DNA from: Clostridiales bacterium
GTDB taxonomy: Bacteria; Bacillota; Clostridia; Clostridiales; Clostridiaceae
Direction of reading: 5' to 3'
NCBI GenBank assembly: GCA_012519155.1
Contig: JAAYQS010000201.1
Span: 1 to 63,266, forward strand
DNA length: 63,266 nucleotides
Part shown: one piece after another, positions 50,820-59,836 of the stretch
How the letters are laid out: every line of letters begins with the position of its first letter
How positions within the stretch are numbered: position 1 is the first letter of the stretch
Notes under the pieces: model-generated
What the model was told of the DNA's origin: nothing
What the model saw: only the letters and a program-made list of their open reading frames with translations
The model's database searches: none
Translations under genes and position numbers: made by a program

Positions 50820-52211
50820 TTATTCATTAATAATTCTTCTAATTGTCATTATATTTTGTCCATAAAAATTATTATCTAAATTACTTATTTTTACATTACC
50901 AGAGTTCGCATTTGTTCCAGATTCGTGAATAAATTTACCATTACCTATATACATTCCAACATGTTCACCATCTGGATTATTTGGATTTTCAAAATTAAAG
51001 ATAATTATATCACCCTTTTTCAAGTTACTAAAATCACCCTTTAAAGCTAATGACTTGTCCACTTCTACTCCAGCATTTTTTTGTTCGCCAGTCCAAGTAC
51101 CTATCTTTACATCGAGAACTGTATAATATACTGATGAAACAAAATCAGCACAATCCATATATGCAGGAGATATATTCTTGTCAAGTTTCTGTGTAGATAT
51201 TACTGAATCTAAATAATATGGTATCTTTCCTTCCCAATATAATGCTTCATCTACAACAGCTTGTCTCTTTTCTTCCTGCTCATTTGTTAAAGACATCTTA
51301 TGTATTTCTGTTTTATTATTTGCCCCATTTCTTTTTATTACAAATAATGGTGCCCTATTTTTGCTATCTCTTTTTACTGAAAACTCAACATTAGAATCAG
51401 ATTTTTCTAATGGTGTTTCTAACTGATTTGTAAAGCTTTGAAAATTATCAGCTCCATTTAATACATGTATTTCTGTATTATTTTTTCCTTTTCTATTTAT
51501 AGCAAGTATGTCCAATTTATCGTCATCATTATAATTTGAAAGTTTAAAATCCCAGCTGCCATTAGTTTGATGTAATGTTGTAGTAGTTTGTAGTAAGAAT
51601 GTTTGAAAATTATCCTTACCATCAAATACATGTACTTCTGTTTTACCATCAGCACCCTTTTTGTTAATCATATACAAGTCCGGTACATTATCCTTGTTAT
51701 AATCACCAACTTCAAAATCATATCTTGTTCTATCTGATGTATGACCTATATTAACAGTAGTACTTAATAAATAACTTTGATAATTATCGGCACCGTTTAA
51801 TATGTGTACCTCTGTTTTACCACTAGCACCATTTCTATATATTGCATATAAATCTAATTTTCCATCATTATTATAATCTGCAAGTTTAAAATCCCAATTA
51901 TAATCGGTGTTATTTAAAACGATTGCAGTTTCTAATAAATAACTTTGATAATTATCTTTACCATTTATAATTCTTATTTCAGTTTTGCCACTTTCACCAT
52001 TTTTCTTTATAGCATAAACATCTTGAATTGAATCACCATTATAATCCCCTGTAATAAATTCAGTATTTGAATCAGTGCTATCCATACAACTTTGAACTTC
52101 TAATGTCCAGTGTGGAGTATCATCAGCTGCTTGAATTGACTTAGTAAAACCAAAAGGAGCACAAACTAAAAGTGCAGTAATAACCAATGCTGCAATTGAT
52201 TTTCTATTCAT
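50820..52211 (-). CDS. secreted VCBS-repeat protein with NlpC/P60 hydrolase domain
   Basis: A 463-residue exported protein. Signal peptide about 1-28 (ending SIQAAD). Residues 35-300 hold about five FG-GAP/VCBS-like repeats with calcium-type loops DYNGDSIQD, DYNNDGKLD, DYNKDNVPD and NYNDDDKLD, a probable carbohydrate- or wall-binding propeller. The NlpC/P60-like domain (320-463) has the catalytic Cys in YMDCADFVSS (353) and His in GEHVGMYIGNG (417). The start at 52211 follows a GGGAGTGGG purine tract. It stands alone between tpiA and gpmI, with terminators on both sides. Confidence 0.9.
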   Translation of the reverse strand: MNRKSIAALVITALLVCAPFGFTKSIQAADDTPHWTLEVQSCMDSTDSNTEFITGDYNGDSIQDVYAIKKNGESGKTEIRIINGKDNYQSYLLETAIVLNNTDYNWDFKLADYNNDGKLDLYAIYRNGASGKTEVHILNGADNYQSYLLSTTVNIGHTSDRTRYDFEVGDYNKDNVPDLYMINKKGADGKTEVHVFDGKDNFQTFLLQTTTTLHQTNGSWDFKLSNYNDDDKLDILAINRKGKNNTEIHVLNGADNFQSFTNQLETPLEKSDSNVEFSVKRDSKNRAPLFVIKRNGANNKTEIHKMSLTNEQEEKRQAVVDEALYWEGKIPYYLDSVISTQKLDKNISPAYMDCADFVSSVYYTVLDVKIGTWTGEQKNAGVEVDKSLALKGDFSNLKKGDIIIFNFENPNNPDGEHVGMYIGNGKFIHESGTNANSGNVKISNLDNNFYGQNIMTIRRIINE

Positions 52212-52335
52212 TTTCCCACTCCCCATTTTAATATATTTTCCTATAAGCTTTATCTCTAAATATATTATTACACATTTTCAAATAATAGTAAACACATATT
52301 AGTTACAAAAATGTAAACATTTAAATCAAAAGTGT

Positions 52336-52388
52336 AAAAAAAATAGAACATTATTAAATTTTATTTAACAATTTAATAACATTCTATT
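52336..52388 (-). terminator. terminator of tpiA
   Basis: A 19-bp stem (52342-52360 with 52370-52388); the two plus-strand mismatches become G-U pairs in minus-strand RNA. An eight-base U-rich tract follows. Confidence 0.85.
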
Positions 52389-52398
52389 AATACTACTA

Positions 52399-53148
52399 TT
52401 AGAAATTAACTATTTTAGAAAAATCATCAGCTACTAAGCTTGCTCCACCAACTAATGCTCCATCTATATCAGACATAGCCATTTGATCTTTTATTGTATT
52501 TGGCTTAACAGATCCACCATATTGGATTCTAACTTTATCTGCTACTTCTTTTCCAAACATTTCAGCTACAACAGCTCTTATTGCTGCTATTGTTTCATTA
52601 GCTTGTTCCTTAGTTGCAGTTTTTCCTGTTCCTATAGCCCAAATTGGTTCGTAAGCTATAATAACTTTTTCAGCTTGTTCTTTTGTTAAGCCACATAAGT
52701 CAGCTTTTATTTGGTATCCAACTTTTTGATTAGTTGTACCATTTTCTCTTTCTTCAAGAGTTTCTCCGCAGCAAAGAACTGGTATTATATTGTGTTCAAA
52801 AGCTTTTTTAACTTTCTTATTTAATGCTTCATCAGTTTCATTGAAGTATTCTCTTCTTTCACTATGTCCTAATATTACATATTCAACTCCCATAGCTTCA
52901 AGCATACCTGGAGCAACTTCTCCTGTAAATGCTCCACTTTCTTCAAAGTGCATATTTTGAGCACCTATTTTTACATTTGACCCTTCAGCAGCTTTTAATG
53001 CAGCATCTAAACATACAAATGTAGGGAATATAACTACTTCTGCTTCAGCATCCTTTACTAATGGTTTTAATTCATTTATTACTTTTACAGCTTCTTCTGG
53101 AGTTTTGTTCATTTTCCAGTTACCAGCAATAACAGGTCTTCTTGACAT
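52399..53148 (-). CDS. tpiA: triosephosphate isomerase
   Basis: Interconverts dihydroxyacetone phosphate and glyceraldehyde-3-phosphate. The protein is 249 residues. It has [12 protein letters not shown] at the N-terminus (catalytic Lys), the electrophile His in [12 protein letters not shown], the catalytic Glu in [15 protein letters not shown] and the phosphate loop YGGSVKPNT. The ATG at 53148 is chosen over GTG 53157 because GAGG precedes it. It follows pgk in one unit. Confidence 0.98.
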   Translation of the reverse strand: MSRRPVIAGNWKMNKTPEEAVKVINELKPLVKDAEAEVVIFPTFVCLDAALKAAEGSNVKIGAQNMHFEESGAFTGEVAPGMLEAMGVEYVILGHSERREYFNETDEALNKKVKKAFEHNIIPVLCCGETLEERENGTTNQKVGYQIKADLCGLTKEQAEKVIIAYEPIWAIGTGKTATKEQANETIAAIRAVVAEMFGKEVADKVRIQYGGSVKPNTIKDQMAMSDIDGALVGGASLVADDFSKIVNF

Positions 53149-53185
53149 TTTTTTCACCTCATAATTTATTAAATATTGTTTAAAG

Positions 53186-53213
53186 AGAGTAGAATAAAAT
53201 TATATTCTACTCT
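53186..53213 (-). promoter_or_regulatory. hairpin between pgk and tpiA
   Basis: AGAGTAGAATA (53186-53196) pairs with TATTCTACTCT (53203-53213). The U-tract is weak, so it may tune expression or stability between the two genes rather than end transcription. Confidence 0.5.
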
Positions 53214-53224
53214 TAAAAATCAAA

Positions 53225-54418
53225 TTACTTATCGTTTAAAGCAGCAATACCTGGTAAAGTCTTACCTTCTAAGAATTCAAGAGAAGCTCCACCACCAGTT
53301 GAAATGTGGCTCATTTTATCTCCAAATCCTAAAGTATTTACAGCTGCAGCTGAATCTCCACCACCAATTATTGTAGTAGCAGATGAATCTGCCATAGCCT
53401 TAGCAACAGCTATTGTACCTTTATTGAAGTTTTCAAATTCGAATACTCCCATTGGTCCATTCCAAACAACTGTCTTTGCATCTTTAACAGCATCAGCATA
53501 TAACTTTTCAGTCTTTGGTCCTATATCTAATCCCATATTTCCTTCTGGAATATCTTGACCTTCAGTTACTGTAGCAGCTACATCCTTAAATTCAGCAGCA
53601 ACTCTATGATCTACTGGTAATAAGAATTTAACTCCTTTTTCTTCAGCTTTCTTCATCATATCTTTTGCATAATCTACTTTATCATCTTCACATAAAGAAG
53701 TTCCTATGCTATATCCTTGTGCTTTTAAGAATGTATAAGCCATTCCACCACCAATAATTAATGTATCAACTTTTTCAAGTAAATTGTTTATAACATTAAT
53801 TTTATCTGATACTTTTGATCCTCCAAGAATTGCTACGAAAGGTCTTACTGGATTTTCAACAGCATTTCCTAAGAATTTTAATTCTTTTTGAATTAAGTAT
53901 CCACAAGCACAAGTTTTTATATAATCAGTTACTCCTACAGTTGAACAGTGAGCTCTGTGTGCAGTACCAAAAGCATCATTAACAAATACTTCTGCAAGAG
54001 ATGCTAATTCTTTAGAGAATTCTTCTCCATTTTTAGTTTCTTCTTTTCTATATCTTGTATTTTCAAGTAATACAACATCACCATCATTCATAGCAGCTAC
54101 TGCTTTCTTTGCATTTTCTCCAACAACATTGTCGTCAGCAGCAAATACTACTTCTTTACCAAGCATTTCGCTTAATTTCTTAGCAACAGGTGCTAAAGAT
54201 AATTCTGGTTTTGGTTCTCCCTTTGGTTTACCCATATGTGAGCAAAGTATAACCTTAGCTCCATTCTTTACTAAATATTGTATAGTTGGAAGAGCTCCAT
54301 TTAATCTATTTAAATCTGTAATAACTCCATCTTTTAATGGCACGTTAAAATCGCATCTAACTAATACTTTTTTACCTTTTACTTCAATATCTTCAACAGT
54401 CTTCTTATTGTAGCTCAT
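53225..54418 (-). CDS. pgk: phosphoglycerate kinase
   Basis: ATP-forming step of lower glycolysis. The protein is 397 residues. It has [20 protein letters not shown] near residue 20, [13 protein letters not shown], the Walker-like loop [12 protein letters not shown] and the C-terminal nucleotide motif [15 protein letters not shown]. The ATG at 54418 is chosen over GTG 54427, with GAGG upstream. It is separated from gap by a terminator-like hairpin, so expression may fall below that of gap. Confidence 0.98.
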   Translation of the reverse strand: MSYNKKTVEDIEVKGKKVLVRCDFNVPLKDGVITDLNRLNGALPTIQYLVKNGAKVILCSHMGKPKGEPKPELSLAPVAKKLSEMLGKEVVFAADDNVVGENAKKAVAAMNDGDVVLLENTRYRKEETKNGEEFSKELASLAEVFVNDAFGTAHRAHCSTVGVTDYIKTCACGYLIQKELKFLGNAVENPVRPFVAILGGSKVSDKINVINNLLEKVDTLIIGGGMAYTFLKAQGYSIGTSLCEDDKVDYAKDMMKKAEEKGVKFLLPVDHRVAAEFKDVAATVTEGQDIPEGNMGLDIGPKTEKLYADAVKDAKTVVWNGPMGVFEFENFNKGTIAVAKAMADSSATTIIGGGDSAAAVNTLGFGDKMSHISTGGGASLEFLEGKTLPGIAALNDK

Positions 54419-54446
54419 TAAATTCACCTCATAATTTTATATTTTT

Positions 54447-54486
54447 AAAAAAAATCCGGTCTTATAAGTATACCTTAGAGACCGGA
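54447..54486 (-). terminator. terminator-like hairpin between gap and pgk
   Basis: TCCGGTCT (54455-54462) with AGACCGGA (54479-54486), a 16-base loop and eight T on the minus strand. The GC-rich stem stands out in this AT-rich DNA. Confidence 0.85.
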
Positions 54487-54546
54487 CCTTTTCTTGGATC
54501 TTATAAGAGTGCTATTTTAAGCATTCATATCCAATTATAATAAATA

Positions 54547-55563
54547 CTATGCTAATTCAGCGAAGTATTTGATAGTTCTAACCATTTGGCTAGTGTATGA
54601 ATTTTCGTTATCATACCAAGAAACAACTTTAACCATAGTTGTTCCATCTCCCATGTCCATTACCTTTGTTTGAGTTGCATCGAATAATGAACCATAAGTG
54701 ATTCCTACGATATCAGAAGAAACTAATTCTTCTTCAGTGTAACCAAATGAAGCAGATTGAGCAGCTTTCATTGCATTGTTTACATCTTCTTCAGTTACTT
54801 TTCCATCAACGATAGCTATTAATTGAGTTAATGAACCAGTTGGAACTGGAACTCTTTGAGCGCATCCATCTAATACACCATTTAATTCTGGGATAACTAA
54901 TCCGATAGCTTTAGCAGCTCCAGTTGAGTTTGGAACTATGTTAACAGCTGCAGCTCTAGCTCTTCTTAAATCACCTTTTCTTTGTGGTCCATCAAGAGTC
55001 ATTTGATCTCCAGTGTAAGCATGGATTGTAGTCATGTATCCTTTCTTAATCTTAGCTAAGTTATTTAAAGTGTTAGCCATTGGAGCTAAGCAGTTTGTAG
55101 TACAAGATGCAGCTGAAATAACTGTATCTGAAGCTTTTAATGTCTTTTCGTTTACGCTGTAAACAATTGTTGGAAGGTCATTACCAGCTGGAGCTGAAAT
55201 AACAACTTTCTTAGCACCTGCTTGAATATGAGCTTCTGCTTTTGCTTTTGAAGTATAGAATCCAGTACATTCAAGTACAACGTCTACTCCGATTTCTCCC
55301 CATGGTAATTCTTTAGCATCAGCTTTTGCATATATTTTGATTTCTTTTCCATCAACTGTGATAGAATCTTCTCCAGCAGTTACTTTATCTGCTAAAGCAT
55401 ATTTACCTTGAGCTGAATCATATTTTAATAAGTGAGCTAACATCTTAGGGCTAGTTAAGTCGTTGATTGCAACAACTTCATATCCTTCTGCTCCGAACAT
55501 TTGTCTGAATGCAAGACGTCCAATACGTCCAAAACCATTAATTGCTACTTTTACATTTGCCAT
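54547..55563 (-). CDS. gap: glyceraldehyde-3-phosphate dehydrogenase
   Basis: NAD-dependent glycolytic dehydrogenase, 338 residues. The Rossmann motif [19 protein letters not shown] is at the start, Asp in AINDLTS, the catalytic Cys in [13 protein letters not shown] (near 155), and the C-terminal [21 protein letters not shown] precedes the ATG. It follows cggR by 65 bases and should be co-transcribed with it, so the CggR operator upstream likely controls it. Confidence 0.98.
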   Translation of the reverse strand: MANVKVAINGFGRIGRLAFRQMFGAEGYEVVAINDLTSPKMLAHLLKYDSAQGKYALADKVTAGEDSITVDGKEIKIYAKADAKELPWGEIGVDVVLECTGFYTSKAKAEAHIQAGAKKVVISAPAGNDLPTIVYSVNEKTLKASDTVISAASCTTNCLAPMANTLNNLAKIKKGYMTTIHAYTGDQMTLDGPQRKGDLRRARAAAVNIVPNSTGAAKAIGLVIPELNGVLDGCAQRVPVPTGSLTQLIAIVDGKVTEEDVNNAMKAAQSASFGYTEEELVSSDIVGITYGSLFDATQTKVMDMGDGTTMVKVVSWYDNENSYTSQMVRTIKYFAELA

Positions 55564-55628
55564 TAAAAAATACCTCCTAAAGATAATTGTTTAATTAATT
55601 TATTTATAAAAAAAATTTTTATAACATC

Positions 55629-56687
55629 TTAACATTTGTAATCCTCAAAACATCTTACAATGCCTTTACCTATTGCTTCATCTGTTACAAGGATGCCATT
55701 TTTGTTATTTCTCATAATAGAAATAACTGATTCTATTTTATTTTTCCCACCTGCTACTGCAATATTCATATTAATTGATTTTACTTTAGAAATATTAATT
55801 CCTACAGTTGTAGCATGTGATATAACATTAGACTCTTTGTCAAAATAACAACCAAAAGCTTCTCCTACTGCTCCAAAATTTTTAAGTTTTTCAATTTCTT
55901 CTTTTGATGTACCTCTCTTTTCTGCCATTTCAATTGCATTACCAATCCCATATATAAGAATATCAGCACTTTGTATACTTGCAATTACTTCACTTACCTC
56001 AGGTTGCTTTAATAATGTATCTAATATTTCAGGCGAAAGATTTTCTGGAATATGTAGAAGCTTATATGAGCCATTTAATTTTTTTGCAAAAGATGCTGCA
56101 AGTGTATTTGCTTGAGTTTCAACTTTTCTACCCATGCCACCTCTTGCTGGAACAACAAGGATATCAGATAAATAATTAACTCTTGGAAATGCTTCAACTA
56201 CTTCTTTTATAGTACTTCCTCCAGTTAATGCTATTATACTATTACTTTTTAATATTTCTTTTATGTAATTAGCACAAGCTTTTCCAATATCTTTTAGTAT
56301 TGTTGGATTTTCATCTGTATTTCCTGGAACAATAATAACTTTTTTTAATCCTAAAAATTTTTTAGCTTTCTTTTCTATGTTAGAAAGTCCTCTAATTTCA
56401 TGAATAAACTCTTGAAGTTCATTCACTAAATTTTCTCCATCTTTAGTAACAGTCATTCCTGGAGTATTAATTTCTATAAGCCCTTGTTCTTTTAAAAAAT
56501 TAATTTCTGTTCGAACAATTCTTTCACCTAAACTCAAATCATTTGCTAAAACTCTTCTTCCTATAGGCTGCTTATAATATATTGTCCTAAGTATGTTATA
56601 TCTTTTTTCAAGTAGTTCAACAAGTTCAGGAACTATTTTCATTTGTAATCTTAATATTTCCTGCAACTTCAACACTCCCTTGGACAT
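55629..56687 (-). CDS. cggR: central glycolytic genes regulator (SorC/DeoR family)
   Basis: Repressor of gap and linked genes that responds to fructose-1,6-bisphosphate. The protein is about 350 residues: an N-terminal winged helix (MKIVPELVELLEKRYNILRT and the helix-turn-helix about 40-70), then a sugar-phosphate-binding SorC domain (IALTGGSTIKEVVEAFPRVN; IVPARGGMGRKVETQANTLA). The frame is open to 56720, but that start and the ATG at 56687 lie within the CggR-type operator. TTG codons at 56666 or 56672 with GGGAG just upstream are also likely. I keep 56687 with low certainty about the first residues. Confidence 0.93.
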   Translation of the reverse strand: MSKGVLKLQEILRLQMKIVPELVELLEKRYNILRTIYYKQPIGRRVLANDLSLGERIVRTEINFLKEQGLIEINTPGMTVTKDGENLVNELQEFIHEIRGLSNIEKKAKKFLGLKKVIIVPGNTDENPTILKDIGKACANYIKEILKSNSIIALTGGSTIKEVVEAFPRVNYLSDILVVPARGGMGRKVETQANTLAASFAKKLNGSYKLLHIPENLSPEILDTLLKQPEVSEVIASIQSADILIYGIGNAIEMAEKRGTSKEEIEKLKNFGAVGEAFGCYFDKESNVISHATTVGINISKVKSINMNIAVAGGKNKIESVISIMRNNKNGILVTDEAIGKGIVRCFEDYKC

Positions 56688-56717
56688 TTTATGTCCCTGC
56701 TGTCTTGTAACGTCCCA
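56682..56717 (-). promoter_or_regulatory. CggR-type operator
   Basis: Minus strand TGGGAC-N6-AGAC followed closely by AGGGAC-N6-TGTCC, very close to the two-copy Bacillus subtilis CggR operator (CGGGAC-N6-TGTC twice). A TATAAT lies just upstream (56726-56731), so bound CggR would block early elongation of its own operon. Confidence 0.75.
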
Positions 56718-56821
56718 CAAGTATTATTATAAAACAGAAATTAAAACTTTTAAAGCCTTTATTAATATTTTTTTTTAATTTTAACGTTTTTTTCAAAAAA
56801 CTTGCAAAAGATACATAATAA

Positions 56822-56859
56822 ATTTAAGGAAATGAATTATTTTTATCATTTCCTTAAAT
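56822..56859 (-). terminator. terminator-like hairpin after degV
   Basis: A 14-bp perfect stem ATTTAAGGAAATGA/TCATTTCCTTAAAT (56822-56835 with 56846-56859). The T-tract after it on the minus strand is short. Confidence 0.65.
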
Positions 56860-56866
56860 AAAAAAC

Positions 56867-57706
56867 TTATTTATTCTTTGCAAAGAACACTCCAGCAGCT
56901 TTATCACCAGAATAGATTCCAACAGTTGATCCAACTGTTGATTCTATATATTCTATATTATTATCTGTCATATATTGCTTTAGTGGCTGTACTATTTCAT
57001 CCATATTAACATTTATAATTATAACTGGCAATGATTTATCTAAATCAGCAGCTTCCACATCAGCAAGTAATCTTTTTACAGCTTTTTTACTGCCACGTAC
57101 TTTATCCTTTACAACCATAATACCATCAGTAATGTCCAAAATAATTTTTATTCCAAGTATTCCTGTAACAACTCCTACTGTTTTTGATATTCTTCCTCCC
57201 TTAACTAAATTATCTAAGGAATCAAAGCTTATAGAACAGTCAATTCTCTTTTTTGTTTCTTCTAAATCTTTAACAATTTCTTCAGGAGTTAGATTTTGTT
57301 CAACTAATTTTGCAGCTCTAATAACAAGAACTCCTAAAGATGCACATACAAGATACGAATCTATAACATGTATATCATCTGATCCTATAATATCTTTTGC
57401 AATACAAGCAGATTGATATGTACCACTCATTGCAGAAGACATAAGAACTGCAATAACTGTATATCCTTCATCTAAATACTTATTAAATCTTTCTTCAAAT
57501 CTACTTGGAGTAACTTGAGCTGTTGAAGGAAATACATCTCCTTCTTGTATTCTTTTAAATACTTCATCTGTAGTTATATCAACTCCATCTAAATAACTTT
57601 CTTCTCCAAAATTAATCATAAGAGGCATAACATCAATATTGTATTTTTCTAAAACTTCCTTAGGTAAGTCCGCTGTAGTATCTGTAATAATCTTAATTTT
57701 TTTCAT
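56867..57706 (-). CDS. DegV-family fatty-acid-binding protein
   Basis: A 279-residue protein of the DegV/FakB fold that holds a fatty acid for phosphorylation by the kinase FakA. It has IITDTTADLPKEVLEKYNI at the N-terminus, the lipid-pocket motif STAQVTPSRFEERF (near 82), MSSAMSGTYQSA and DSYLVCASLG. No FakA gene is in the window. It ends 18 bases before trmL begins on the same strand order and may be co-transcribed with trmL. AGAGAGG precedes the ATG. Confidence 0.93.
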   Translation of the reverse strand: MKKIKIITDTTADLPKEVLEKYNIDVMPLMINFGEESYLDGVDITTDEVFKRIQEGDVFPSTAQVTPSRFEERFNKYLDEGYTVIAVLMSSAMSGTYQSACIAKDIIGSDDIHVIDSYLVCASLGVLVIRAAKLVEQNLTPEEIVKDLEETKKRIDCSISFDSLDNLVKGGRISKTVGVVTGILGIKIILDITDGIMVVKDKVRGSKKAVKRLLADVEAADLDKSLPVIIINVNMDEIVQPLKQYMTDNNIEYIESTVGSTVGIYSGDKAAGVFFAKNK

Positions 57707-57724
57707 TATTTTGACCTCTCTACT

Positions 57725-58186
57725 TTATTTCATATTAGGAAATCCTATTTGCCTTAATCCTTCATATATGGCAATGGCTACAGTATTTGATAAATTTAAG
57801 CTTCTATCACTACTTTTTATCATTGGCACACGTATATTTTCATGTGCATTATGAACATTTTCAGGAACTCCAGATGATTCCCTTCCAAACATTATAAAAT
57901 CTCCTTGCTTAAAATGAACTTCATCATAATATTCTGACCCATGTGTAGATGCTAAATATATTTTTTGATCTCCATATTTTTTCATAAAATCTTCATAACT
58001 TTCATGAACCTCAAGGTCTAAATATTTCCAATAGTCAAGACCTGCTCTTCTTAAGTGCTTTTCATCTAATTCAAATCCTAATGGTTTTATTAAATGTAAT
58101 TTTGAATCTGTTAATACACAAGTTCTTGCTATATTCCCTGTGTTTTGTGGTATTTCAGGTTCATAAAGAACTATATTAAAATTCAA
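57725..58186 (-). CDS. trmL: tRNA (cytidine(34)/uridine(34)-2'-O)-methyltransferase
   Basis: SPOUT-fold methyltransferase that modifies the wobble base of tRNA-Leu. The protein is 153 residues. It has IVLYEPEIPQNTGNIARTCV at the N-terminus, and the knot motifs IMFGRESSGVPE and SLNLSNTVAIAIYEGLRQ that bind S-adenosylmethionine. The start is TTG 58186: GGAGGG lies six bases upstream and the protein then has the family length. The in-frame ATG at 58210 lies before that ribosome site. Confidence 0.95.
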   Translation of the reverse strand: MNFNIVLYEPEIPQNTGNIARTCVLTDSKLHLIKPLGFELDEKHLRRAGLDYWKYLDLEVHESYEDFMKKYGDQKIYLASTHGSEYYDEVHFKQGDFIMFGRESSGVPENVHNAHENIRVPMIKSSDRSLNLSNTVAIAIYEGLRQIGFPNMK

Positions 58187-58268
58187 ATCTATCCCTCCAA
58201 ATGTATACATACTTATTTTATCATATTACTACAAAATTATATTAATAGTCAAAATTTAAATATATTAA

Positions 58269-59750
58269 TTAATGACCTGCATTAACATTTGGTACTTGAT
58301 TATTTTGTGTTTGATCATTTGGTTTATGCAAATTATTATTAGTAGCATCAGTATTGTTTTGTATATTTGGATCAATAGGTGGATTAGCATTTGTACCCCT
58401 TTTAATAATTTTATCATTAGGCTCATATGTATCTGTTGATATAAGTTCCTTGTTAACTGCTGTTCCATTATCATAAGTTACTAGATAACAATTCACTACA
58501 TATTCAGGATTACCCTCATATTCTGTAACTTCTGTACCTAAAGGTAGATCAGGAGCATCAACATATGTGGTTTTTTGATCTATCTGTTTTATTATTTCAT
58601 TTTGTATATCATAAGTTTTACCATTCAACCCCTGTAAATCACCATATAAATTAACAGTTATATACTGTCCTTCAGTAAAAGATTCTATATATATAGGAAA
58701 ATCATATGTATTTTTGAATTTATAATCATTATTGCTTAAATCTGATATTGCCTCCATTCCAACTGCCTCATATGATACTGGATAATTACTACTATGTCTT
58801 TCTTCTGACTTTAAATGAGATTTCATAGCAGCCCTGTAAAGAGTAGTACTCACTTGAGATATTCCTTCTGCAAAAACATCAAAATCCGAATTTTTTATTT
58901 TTATCTTTGCATCTTTATAATCTCCATCTTTTACAGAAGAATTAAAACTAAATTCTTCTCCAGGCATTAATAATTTTTTATTAATAAGGTTAGATGACTT
59001 TTCTATGTTATACTTTACATTATCGTCTACTGATGAATATCCTGTAGTATATGTACTTATTTTGCTATTGATTCTTTGCAAATCTGAAGCTAATATATCT
59101 GGATTTTGTTTCTTAGTTGAAATATTAATTCTTGATATTTCATAATCCTTATCATCTAATGAATCATTAATGCTACTGCAAAAAGTATCATCATCAATAG
59201 ATAACCCTATTACTTCATTGATTATTTTCACCTGACCATCCTCTATTTGAACTATAGCATCCTCAGGTTCTCTTTCTATTTTTTCCTTTATTTCATTTTC
59301 CTTTTCTTTTAAAGCATCATCATCTGCCTTAATTTCTAATGAAATATTATGTTCTTCACCTAACATCTTATTTACTAATTTTGTTTTCTCTTCTACCGAA
59401 AAATCCTTTCCATACTTTATAGCTTCACTTACTGCTTTTTCTACACCATAATCCATATTGAAATCTTTATAACTATAAGTAAATTTAGAATCCTCTACAC
59501 TTAATTCAATTATCTTGTTTTCAAGGCTATTTACAAGTTGTGTTTTTACCGCAAGTACCGCTTCAGCTTCTGTTTTGCCACCTACATCTACTCCACCAAC
59601 ACTTACACCATAATAAATTTTCCCATCAAATTGTGACAATGATTTATTAAGTGTTTTTTCGTATACTATAAAAGCAATACCAAATATTACTCCTAAAATA
59701 ATTATTATAAACAATAGCCTCATTAGTATTTTTTTCATAACTCTCTTCAA
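58269..59750 (-). CDS. VanW-family membrane protein with G5-like domain (copy 1)
   Basis: About 493 residues. One N-terminal helix (about 8-28) is followed by an extracytoplasmic region with two peptidoglycan-binding-like (PG_binding_4) segments (SLSQFDGKIYYGVSVGGVDV...), a VanW domain (about 250-360, GISQVSTTLYRAAMKSHLKS and the ER..S pattern) and a G5-like domain (YLVTYDNGTAVNKELISTD). An Asn/Gln-rich tail ends it. VanW function is unknown; it is linked to wall metabolism and vancomycin clusters. TTG 59750 is chosen because AAAGGTGATG lies seven bases upstream; ATG 59759 is possible. Confidence 0.87.
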   Translation of the reverse strand: MKRVMKKILMRLLFIIIILGVIFGIAFIVYEKTLNKSLSQFDGKIYYGVSVGGVDVGGKTEAEAVLAVKTQLVNSLENKIIELSVEDSKFTYSYKDFNMDYGVEKAVSEAIKYGKDFSVEEKTKLVNKMLGEEHNISLEIKADDDALKEKENEIKEKIEREPEDAIVQIEDGQVKIINEVIGLSIDDDTFCSSINDSLDDKDYEISRINISTKKQNPDILASDLQRINSKISTYTTGYSSVDDNVKYNIEKSSNLINKKLLMPGEEFSFNSSVKDGDYKDAKIKIKNSDFDVFAEGISQVSTTLYRAAMKSHLKSEERHSSNYPVSYEAVGMEAISDLSNNDYKFKNTYDFPIYIESFTEGQYITVNLYGDLQGLNGKTYDIQNEIIKQIDQKTTYVDAPDLPLGTEVTEYEGNPEYVVNCYLVTYDNGTAVNKELISTDTYEPNDKIIKRGTNANPPIDPNIQNNTDATNNNLHKPNDQTQNNQVPNVNAGH

Positions 59751-59836
59751 TTTACACATCACCTTTTACTAAAAATTAGTGTTAGTATTATAAAAATATA
59801 ATATCATATAATACTAGAAAAATATAATTATTATGT

